Shown: piece by piece, positions 6,256 to 10,758 of the stretch | Layout: each line of letters starts with the position of its first letter | Position numbering within the stretch: position 1 is the stretch's first letter | Origin: an archaeon | Lineage (GTDB): Archaea > Nanoarchaeota > Nanoarchaeia > Pacearchaeales > GW2011-AR1 | Direction of reading: 5' to 3' | Length of the DNA stretch: 10,758 nucleotides | NCBI GenBank assembly: GCA_030639395.1 | Contig: DAOWCW010000020.1 | Span: forward strand, 1 to 10,758 | The notes under the pieces: model-generated | What the model was told of the DNA's origin: nothing | The model's input: only the letters and a program-made list of their open reading frames with translations | Databases searched by the model: none | Made by a program: the position numbers and the translations under genes

Positions 6256-7344
6256 TTACCCAAAAAACTCTTCCAACTTAGGAACAATCTGCTTCTTCCT
6301 AGACATCATCCCGTCATACCACCCATCTTCACTCTCCCCAAAAACCTTATCCCTCAAACCAGCATCCTTAGAAACACAAAGCAACAAACTCCCCTCCTTC
6401 ATAATATCAGTCAACATCAAAAACACCGCATCCCTCCCTTCATTGTCCGATGAAGACGGCGCATCAGCGCCCATTTTAGAGGGTACATTATTACGTGCCA
6501 GCATCCTTTCCATTTCTTCTAATAACTCATCCTTGCTGACCCTGTCCGCACCAGCGGATGCCACATGAGCAGGAGGTAGGGTCTGCCCCAACTCATCTTT
6601 AGTTTGTATTTGTGAGGGTACACCCTTGGGTGCAACAATCCCATCAATCATCCCCAAATCAACCAACTCTAACTGCCCAACTCCAATCTTCCGACCACCC
6701 ATTTCAAAATCCTTATAATCCCTCATAACCAAATTTTTCGCACTCACACCCTCAACATCCGACTTCACCTTAAACATCTCCATCCCCAAACCTTTCAAAT
6801 CTTCAACACCAGCAATCTTCGCCAACTCCCCAGCAACCCGCCTGTCTTCATCTGTAGTAGTTGGCGACTTAAAAATAACACAATCACTCAAAATAGCACA
6901 AAGCATAATTCCAGCAATCTCCTTTGAAATTTCTTTCCCATAATAATCAAACAAACCCTTAATAATCGTACAGCAACACCCAAGCGGACGAATCAAAACT
7001 TCAACTGGAACACTCGTCTCGACATCACCCAATTTATGATGATCAACAATCCCAACAACCCGAGCCTTATCCATCCCTTCAACAGCCTGCGACAAATCCG
7101 TATGATCAACCAAAATAATCTCCTCATCTTCGGCATTCTCCAACAACTCAGGAACACAAACACCAAACTTCTCTAAAATAAATTTGGACTCATTATTAAT
7201 CTTACCAGCAACTCTCGCCTCGTAATCCTCACCGGGGCCAGCAGGGTCATCCCTTGGGGACAATTGCCTCTTTAAATCCGCAACAGCAATAGCAGAACAA
7301 ACCGAATCACTATCCGGACTCAAATGACCAACAACATATATCAT
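6256..7344 (-). CDS. ppaC: Manganese-dependent inorganic pyrophosphatase (family II, DHH/DHHA2)
   Basis: A 362-aa family II pyrophosphatase that hydrolyses PPi to two phosphates. The DHH domain has G6-H7-x-x-P-D11-S-D13-S (metal ligands H7, D11, D13), V-D80-H, and the signature D101-H102-H103; SDCVIFKSPTTT follows. The C-terminal DHHA2 domain carries the substrate-binding S348-RKKQ352. The family is normally near 300-310 residues. The excess comes from three stretches absent from the usual family pattern, at about residues 29-40, 236-272 and 286-305, each from hairpin-forming, locally G-rich DNA and each in frame. The last two lie before and after a helix of the DHHA2 domain, away from the listed catalytic residues, so activity is probably kept. 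The ATG at 7344 has a TATA box 25 bp upstream that overlaps the previous gene's stop. Confidence 0.92.
   Translation of the reverse strand: MIYVVGHLSPDSDSVCSAIAVADLKRQLSPRDDPAGPGEDYEARVAGKINNESKFILEKFGVCVPELLENAEDEEIILVDHTDLSQAVEGMDKARVVGIVDHHKLGDVETSVPVEVLIRPLGCCCTIIKGLFDYYGKEISKEIAGIMLCAILSDCVIFKSPTTTDEDRRVAGELAKIAGVEDLKGLGMEMFKVKSDVEGVSAKNLVMRDYKDFEMGGRKIGVGQLELVDLGMIDGIVAPKGVPSQIQTKDELGQTLPPAHVASAGADRVSKDELLEEMERMLARNNVPSKMGADAPSSSDNEGRDAVFLMLTDIMKEGSLLLCVSKDAGLRDKVFGESEDGWYDGMMSRKKQIVPKLEEFFG
6430..6489 (-). repeat. In-frame palindromic insert 3 in the pyrophosphatase
   Basis: Encodes about residues 286-305 (VPSKMGADAPSSSDNEGRD), absent from the usual family pattern. It contains a perfect hairpin at 6458-6471, GGCGC-ATCA-GCGCC, with the same stem and loop lengths as that in insert 2, and the GTACCCTC string (- strand) also found in insert 2. 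It breaks the local strand skew. Confidence 0.5.
6529..6639 (-). repeat. In-frame palindromic insert 2 in the pyrophosphatase
   Basis: Encodes about residues 236-272 between DLGMIDG and the helix ELLEEMERM. It holds three inverted repeats: CACCC-TT-GGGTG (6621-6632), overlapping AGGGT-AC-ACCCT (6615-6626), and TCCGC-ACCA-GCGGA (6545-6558). A near-duplicated KDEL-coding string, (A/G)AA(A/G)GATGAGTT-like on the - strand, lies at each end of the second half, suggesting insertion with a short target duplication. G content on the + strand rises sharply here compared with flanking DNA. Confidence 0.5.
7225..7263 (-). repeat. In-frame palindromic insert 1 in the pyrophosphatase
   Basis: Encodes about residues 29-40 (SPRDDPAGPGED), inserted after the first helix of the DHH domain. 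The core at 7234-7263 matches 23 of 30 positions in the methyltransferase insert (8107-8136), in the same orientation and reading frame. On the - strand it opens with the hairpin GTCCC-CAA-GGGAT. Confidence 0.5.
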
Positions 7345-7362
7345 AACAAAACAAAAAATCCC

Positions 7363-7373
7363 AAATTTAAATA
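7363..7373 (-). promoter_or_regulatory. TATA box for the pyrophosphatase
   Basis: The - strand reads TATTTAAATTT, centred about 25 bp before the ATG at 7344. It overlaps the stop codon of the upstream 132-aa gene, so the pyrophosphatase probably has its own leaderless promoter. Confidence 0.5.
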
Positions 7374-7765
7374 CCTAACGCTTGTAAATCATTTCTAAAA
7401 TCAACACCAGCAGCCCCACAAAACTCTTGAGCCAATTCAAAATACATCTTATCTGGTTTTTTAGTACTCAAAGAATTCTTTATATCAAAATATATCTTAT
7501 TATCAAAAGGATATCTAATACTATATCCAACTCCAAGCAAACAACTAACTTCATCATCAAAAATTTTAAAATCCCCAAAAATAGGATTCCCAATAAAAAG
7601 ATTCTCCAAACCCTTATTCCCATTAGAAAATTTTTTCACAAACAACTTTCCGGTAGCCTCAACACCTTTTTCATAATCCTGTGTTCTATAAGGAATACTA
7701 TCAATCCCCAAGCAAATAAAAGCATCAAACAAATCATTCACAAATTCATATTTTTCTCTATCCAC
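7367..7765 (-). CDS. Hypothetical 132-aa protein
   Basis: I do not recognise this protein. It looks like a compact soluble protein with no membrane segment: an N-terminal helix (REKYEFVNDLFDAFICLGID), a central region with Gly/Ile/Phe strands (LENLFIGNPIFGDFKIFDDEVSC, split by charged residues), and a C-terminal helix (KMYFELAQEFCGAAGVDF). No motif suggests an enzyme. It begins at a GTG (7765), preceded in frame by a stop two codons upstream, so the start is well constrained; an ATG two bases upstream is out of frame. A TATA-like sequence (7787-7797) lies about 26 bp upstream. Two unrelated genes flank it at short distance, giving no functional hint. Confidence 0.6.
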   Translation of the reverse strand: MDREKYEFVNDLFDAFICLGIDSIPYRTQDYEKGVEATGKLFVKKFSNGNKGLENLFIGNPIFGDFKIFDDEVSCLLGVGYSIRYPFDNKIYFDIKNSLSTKKPDKMYFELAQEFCGAAGVDFRNDLQALGI

Positions 7766-7786
7766 ATCTTATCATCAAATTTTAAC

Positions 7787-7797
7787 TTTAAATAAAT
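7787..7797 (-). promoter_or_regulatory. TATA-like box for the 132-aa gene
   Basis: The - strand reads TTTATTTAAAG-like sequence centred about 26 bp before the GTG start at 7765, consistent with a leaderless transcript. Confidence 0.4.
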
Positions 7798-7839
7798 TAT
7801 TATACTTTATTTTTCTCAACAACCAAAATCCTCTCACAC

Positions 7840-8664
7840 TTACTTGCGAACACAAATAACCCGTTCCCCAAACATTTCAAAATCTCTTTCAACGACAAAC
7901 TCTTTCTCTAAAAAATCCATCAACCATTTCCTTTTAACAGCAAACTTTTTCCCACCACCAAGACTAACTAACGGCAAACTAATCACCAACCACTCGCAAT
8001 TTTTCATCACTTCCGAAATCAGCTCCTTAGAAAAATCCCTCTTCATACTTTCCAACGCATCAACAACCTGAAACATAAAAACAACTCGAGGACTCTTTGC
8101 CTTCTTAGGGTCACCAGAGTCATCCTTTGAGGATAAAATATCTAAAACACCCTCTACTTCAAACAAATCCGCTCTAACAGCCCGAGCATCGAAATTCCTT
8201 TCCTTAAAAAAAACATTCATCTGATTCACCAACTGCCCCGCCACCTCAACTCCAATATAATCCACATTACCAACAACATCCCTCAAATGACCATAAGAAA
8301 AACCATTAACTCCACACCCTAAATCAACAACACTCCCAATATCTTGATGACGACCCTTATCTAAAACCTCGCCCAACCTCCTCGGTCCTCCCACAACCTC
8401 AAAAATTTTAGAATAAAATTTTTGATAATCCCTCTTCTTCGAAGACATATGAACTTCCAACATTCCCCGACCACCAACTTCCGACTTCCGACTTCCAAAC
8501 CTAAGAACCCTATTAGTCAAAAACACTCCAAAATATTTTCGAAGCAAAGCCCTAGATTCCTTAACGTCCCCCTTCGCCATTCTCGAAGCACGCTCAACAA
8601 TCGAATCAGGCAATTCGGAGAATTCTTTTTTCTTTTTTATTTCCTTAATTAAACTTTCTTCCAT
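7840..8664 (-). CDS. ArmA/Rmt (FmrO)-like rRNA methyltransferase homologue
   Basis: A 274-aa SAM-dependent methyltransferase resembling the 16S rRNA m7G1405 (FmrO/ArmA/RmtB) family from end to end. The N-terminal helical part (IKEIKKKKEFSELPDSIVERA) matches ArmA's IxxxLESKKYxxLDxDIVEK pattern; H72-M-S-S-K-K-R plus FYSKIF matches its HSSTNER..FYTYVF; motif I is V-D114-L-G-C-G118-V-N; then VVFMFQVVDAL and ISLPLVSLGGGKK (228-240), matching ISFPIKSLSGK. In bacteria this family blocks aminoglycosides; the target in an archaeal ribosome is inferred to be helix 44, not shown. Two insert-like stretches are present: residues 55-66 from a 7-bp repeat and about 177-193 from a palindromic element. The start overlaps the PHP gene's 3' end by 16 bp, so the two are probably co-transcribed. 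Confidence 0.75.
   Translation of the reverse strand: MEESLIKEIKKKKEFSELPDSIVERASRMAKGDVKESRALLRKYFGVFLTNRVLRFGSRKSEVGGRGMLEVHMSSKKRDYQKFYSKIFEVVGGPRRLGEVLDKGRHQDIGSVVDLGCGVNGFSYGHLRDVVGNVDYIGVEVAGQLVNQMNVFFKERNFDARAVRADLFEVEGVLDILSSKDDSGDPKKAKSPRVVFMFQVVDALESMKRDFSKELISEVMKNCEWLVISLPLVSLGGGKKFAVKRKWLMDFLEKEFVVERDFEMFGERVICVRK
8086..8136 (-). repeat. In-frame insert in the methyltransferase, related to pyrophosphatase insert 1
   Basis: Encodes about residues 177-193 (LSSKDDSGDPKKAKSPR), between two core strands where ArmA-type proteins have a short connection. The core at 8107-8136 matches pyrophosphatase insert 1 at 23 of 30 positions, and its - strand opens with ATCCT-CAA-AGGAT. Against GTCCC-CAA-GGGAT in the other copy, the stem-closing pair C-G has become T-A, a compensatory change. 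Confidence 0.5.
8467..8501. repeat. 7-bp repeat inside the methyltransferase gene
   Basis: Five heptamers on the + strand: CCGACCA, CCAACTT, CCGACTT, CCGACTT, CCAAACC. They encode GSRKSEVGGR (residues 57-66), which looks like an extra loop before the HMSSKKR block. The unit is the same as in the intergenic arrays at 10405-10425 and 10537-10613. Confidence 0.65.
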
Positions 8665-9533
8665 TTCTCTCTCCAGTATTTTTTCAATTTTTCAAACTCA
8701 ACAACACTCAACCCATAATCCCCAATCTCATGAGGGTCCGCATCAGAATGAAAATCCCCACCACCAGAAACAACTAACCCCTTCTCCCTAGCAATATCTT
8801 CAACCCTCCTAATCATTTCTTCAGATTCATCCTTACTAACCGACCTATTCTCGTAAAAATAATTAACCTCAATCCCATCGCCACCACACTCAACAAACCT
8901 CTCAATAATTTTATTACTATCACAATCAATATGGAAAGACTCATAAAGCATCGGATGAGCCAAAATAGCAATTCCTCCTGCCCCATGGATAATATCAATT
9001 GTGTTTTTTATAGTATCCTTCCACTGTCTCACATACGCACTCCCAAAACTACCCAGCAATCCATCAAAGACATCCCCCATTTTTTTAAACTCTTTATATT
9101 TCCTCATCAAAATTCTAGCAATATGCGGACGCCCATAATTAATCCCACCAGATTCTTTCTTTAATTCCTCAAACGTTATCTCATAACCCAATTCATTAAG
9201 ACGCTTAATTATGTCTTTCTTCTGAACCTCCCTCGCTTTCATTAATTTTTCCGACAACTTAATTAATCTCTCATTCTCTAAATCTAAAAAAAGCCCAACA
9301 ATATGAATATCATAAATCTCAACCTCAACATCATCTGTCGCAATCTCTATACCAGAAACAACCTTAACATCTTTACCCCTCGCATACCGAATAGCCTCCC
9401 TAGACCCATCCATAACCTCATGATCCGTAATCGCAATAGCAGGTAGCCCCTTTTCAATAGCCCAATCAACCAACTCTTCAGGTGACAACTTCCCATCAGA
9501 CGCCGTAGAATGAATATGTAAATCTATTTTCAT
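8649..9533 (-). CDS. PHP-domain phosphoesterase (YciV/TrpH, RNase AM-like)
   Basis: A 294-aa PHP phosphoesterase. Metal-binding motifs in order: H6-I-H8-S with S12-D-G14, T36-D37-H38-E39, G61-I-E63, H77-I-V-G80, A192-H193-P194, and G-D260-F-H262-S-D near the C-terminus. This set and the length fit the YciV/TrpH group (COG0613), whose members include 3',5'-nucleoside bisphosphate phosphatase and the 5'-3' exonuclease RNase AM; which activity applies cannot be read from sequence. The ATG at 9533 is preferred over a GTG at 9578: the domain starts immediately with MKIDLHIHS, and CTTTAAAA on the + strand (9555-9562) gives a TATA box at leaderless spacing. The GTG, however, overlaps the Dph6 stop as GTGA, so a longer form cannot be excluded. 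Confidence 0.88.
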   Translation of the reverse strand: MKIDLHIHSTASDGKLSPEELVDWAIEKGLPAIAITDHEVMDGSREAIRYARGKDVKVVSGIEIATDDVEVEIYDIHIVGLFLDLENERLIKLSEKLMKAREVQKKDIIKRLNELGYEITFEELKKESGGINYGRPHIARILMRKYKEFKKMGDVFDGLLGSFGSAYVRQWKDTIKNTIDIIHGAGGIAILAHPMLYESFHIDCDSNKIIERFVECGGDGIEVNYFYENRSVSKDESEEMIRRVEDIAREKGLVVSGGGDFHSDADPHEIGDYGLSVVEFEKLKKYWREKWKKV

Positions 9534-9554
9534 ACCAAACAAAACACAAAACAA

Positions 9555-9562
9555 CTTTAAAA
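9555..9562 (-). promoter_or_regulatory. TATA box for the PHP gene
   Basis: The - strand reads TTTTAAAG, centred about 25 bp before the ATG at 9533. It lies in the 41-bp gap after the Dph6 stop and supports the shorter start. Confidence 0.5.
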
Positions 9563-9574
9563 CAATTTCTCGCC

Positions 9575-10240
9575 TCACAAAACCCGAACATTCCTCATCA
9601 AATGCCGATATTCTCCCTCGCTCTCCACATCAAACCCAATCTCAATCCTAGACGAATATTCCGGCATATTCAAAACACAACTCTCCGCCTCGCCCCCCTC
9701 AAAATCCAACCTAAACTTATACTTCTCACTCAACACCCTCAACTCAACCAAGGCCTCCTCGTCAATCACCCGACCCAACCACTCTTTCCCAATCCCATCA
9801 CAAGCAATCTTAATCATCACAACTTCAAACCCCTCATCCAACAACTCTCTCCAAAGTCTCTCCGGCTCATAATCCAAAAGCGGTGCAACAAACTCTAAAT
9901 TAAATTCATCACAAATCTTTTTCACTCGACTACCCTGATAAGAAGACGCAATGCCACCAACAACAATCCCCTCTACATCATCAGCAACCTTCCCAATCAA
10001 AACCCTCAAATCATCCAGCTCTTCTTCCTTCCTTCCCTCGCTCTCAACCGAAATCATCTCAATCCCAAGCCTTTCAACCTGCATCTTCAACAAACCAAAA
10101 TCTTGCCTATGAAACATAAAGCTATCTATATTCTTAGGAAAAACATTCAATAAAAATCCAACATCATGCCCCTTTTTCAAAACCTTATGCAAAGCCAAAC
10201 AAGAATCTTTCCCCCCACTAAACAAAACAGCCAATCTCAT
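9575..10240 (-). CDS. dph6: Diphthine-ammonia ligase (Dph6)
   Basis: A 221-aa ATP-dependent amidase of the Dph6 (ATP_bind_4, MJ0570-related) family, which performs the last step in making diphthamide on elongation factor 2: AMP-activation of diphthine and amidation with ammonia. The PP-loop S8-G-G-K-D-S13 follows the N-terminal strand; MFHRQDFGLLKMQVERLGI, VVGGIASSYQGSRVKKICDEF and LEFVAPLLDYEPERLW match the family's characteristic blocks, and FEGGEAESCVLNMP corresponds to the C-terminal EGGE motif. ATG at 10240 is preferred over a TTG at 10261, since it starts right at the first core strand and has a TATA box 26 bp upstream. The protein contains no threonine and about 22 valines, an extreme of the - strand bias. 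Confidence 0.92.
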   Translation of the reverse strand: MRLAVLFSGGKDSCLALHKVLKKGHDVGFLLNVFPKNIDSFMFHRQDFGLLKMQVERLGIEMISVESEGRKEEELDDLRVLIGKVADDVEGIVVGGIASSYQGSRVKKICDEFNLEFVAPLLDYEPERLWRELLDEGFEVVMIKIACDGIGKEWLGRVIDEEALVELRVLSEKYKFRLDFEGGEAESCVLNMPEYSSRIEIGFDVESEGEYRHLMRNVRVL

Positions 10241-10261
10241 AAAATAAAATAAAAACTCCAA

Positions 10262-10270
10262 TTTAATAAT
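10262..10270 (-). promoter_or_regulatory. TATA box for dph6
   Basis: The - strand reads ATTATTAAA, centred about 26 bp before the ATG at 10240. A second A/T box (CTTTTAAAATAAAG) lies a little further upstream. Confidence 0.45.
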
Positions 10271-10355
10271 CTTCCTAAATCTTTATTTTAAAAGAAACAT
10301 ATTATTAAAAGTCTCTTAAAAATCATTTGCCAACCAAAAATCTCCCCAACTCCAA

Positions 10356-10385
10356 AATCCCGTGTAATCCCGTGCAATCCCGTGG
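10356..10385. repeat. Three tandem decamers AATCCCGTGN
   Basis: AATCCCGTGT, AATCCCGTGC and AATCCCGTGG follow without gaps, then GCTAAATTT. Only the tenth base varies. Confidence 0.85.
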
Positions 10386-10404
10386 CTAAATTTCCCCCCT
10401 CCCC

Positions 10405-10425
10405 CCGACCACCCACTACCGACCC
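10405..10425. repeat. Heptamer array, 3 units
   Basis: CCGACCA, CCCACTA, CCGACCC, flanked by C-runs (10394-10406 and 10423-10428). The same unit forms the array at 10537-10613. Read on the - strand, the block with its flanks has four G-runs of three or more and could form a G-quadruplex. Confidence 0.7.
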
Positions 10426-10536
10426 CCCAACACTTAATACATGCATCCAATACCAAACCAAACAAAACCAAGTGTCCATAAGAAATAATGCGCGTTTTTC
10501 TGAAAGAAAAATGCCATGATTTTTTATGGAATAAAA

Positions 10537-10613
10537 CCGACCACCGACCACCGACTACCGACCACCCACCACCGACCACCGACTATCAACCACCGACATC
10601 CGACCACCGACCC
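10537..10613. repeat. Heptamer array, 11 units of CCGACCA
   Basis: Eleven 7-bp units in register, most of them CCGACCA or CCGACTA, with variants CCCACCA, TCAACCA, CCGACAT and CCGACCC. No recognition of a known element. Same unit and orientation as the repeat inside the methyltransferase gene. Confidence 0.85.
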
Positions 10614-10676
10614 CCCACACACCCAACCCAAAAACTCAACACTCATCTCAAAAAAATCTCTACCATTAATCCAAAT

Positions 10677-10758
10677 TCATTCCCATTTGTTTTTCGGACC
10701 ACGAAGCCATAACCAAACAAAAACCCCTATAATAATTAAAATAAAAAAACCAAGTCCA
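10677..10758 (-). CDS. C-terminus of a membrane protein (cut by window edge)
   Basis: Reading in from the right edge on the - strand, an open frame encodes 26 residues, GLGFFILIIIGVFVWLWLRG followed by PKNKWE, then TGA at 10677-10679. A hydrophobic helix ending in a short basic tail is typical of a C-terminal membrane anchor or last transmembrane segment with its end in the cytosol. The beginning lies outside the window, so family and function cannot be given. It is too short for certainty, but no other frame here makes protein-like sequence. Confidence 0.5.
   Translation of the reverse strand, partial: GLGFFILIIIGVFVWLWLRGPKNKWE

Larger units (their letters stand above)
10271..10676. other. 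Repeat-rich intergenic region
   Basis: About 400 bp without a convincing gene. Open frames here merely read through C-rich repeats and have repeat-like products. The region holds a triple decamer (10356-10385), a C-run with three heptamers (10394-10430), about 110 bp of ordinary A/T-rich spacer, and an 11-unit heptamer array (10537-10613). I see no tRNA, CRISPR or inverted terminal repeats in it. Confidence 0.6.

Noticed and set aside
8336..8360. Inverted copy of the palindromic insert in the methyltransferase linker (KGRHQDIG)
   Set aside because: Only a short GATGAC..CCCT similarity without the hairpin; likely chance.
10356..10613. CRISPR array
   Set aside because: Units are 7 or 10 bp in direct contact, with no unique spacers of regular length.
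10288..10712. Open frames of 74-87 codons on both strands in the repeat region
   Set aside because: Their products simply translate the heptamers and decamers (GG/VV/W runs or PPTT runs), overlap one another, and show no protein-like composition.

Overview
The window looks like an archaeal chromosome segment, low in GC and gene-dense. Evidence for archaea: a Hef-type helicase/nuclease pair, a Dph6 diphthamide enzyme, an archaeal-style PRC-barrel protein, no convincing Shine-Dalgarno sequences, and TATA boxes centred about 25 bp upstream of several start codons (leaderless promoters). Small proteins and a split hef suggest a DPANN-type lineage, but that placement is inference.

Layout. At 4-303 (-) a PRC-barrel protein diverges from a four-gene + strand run: an M50/S2P-like membrane protein lacking the zinc motif, a patatin-like hydrolase (TAATG overlap), the Hef helicase part and the Hef/XPF nuclease part (ATGA overlap). 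The nuclease is followed by a chain of hairpins (4225-4357) and then a second, headless copy of its own C-terminal HhH domain (4359-4529). From there on everything reads from the - strand: an unknown 90-aa protein, an M16 zinc peptidase, a family II Mn-dependent pyrophosphatase, an unknown 132-aa protein, an ArmA/Rmt(FmrO)-type rRNA methyltransferase homologue, a PHP phosphoesterase and Dph6. Beyond Dph6 lies about 400 bp of repeat-bearing intergenic DNA, then the C-terminus of a membrane protein that enters from the right edge.

No single pathway links the genes; themes are DNA fork repair (Hef), translation (Dph6, rRNA methyltransferase), phosphate/nucleotide turnover (PPase, PHP) and membrane proteins/proteolysis.

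The most unusual content lies across the genes. (1) The pyrophosphatase carries three in-frame, hairpin-forming inserts, and one resembles an insert in the methyltransferase; together they look like a protein-coding palindromic repeat family. (2) A degenerate 7-bp repeat occurs inside two genes and in two intergenic arrays. (3) The + strand is C-rich and G-poor whatever the gene direction, strongly enough to change protein composition; the palindromic inserts and the hairpin chain after hef break this skew.
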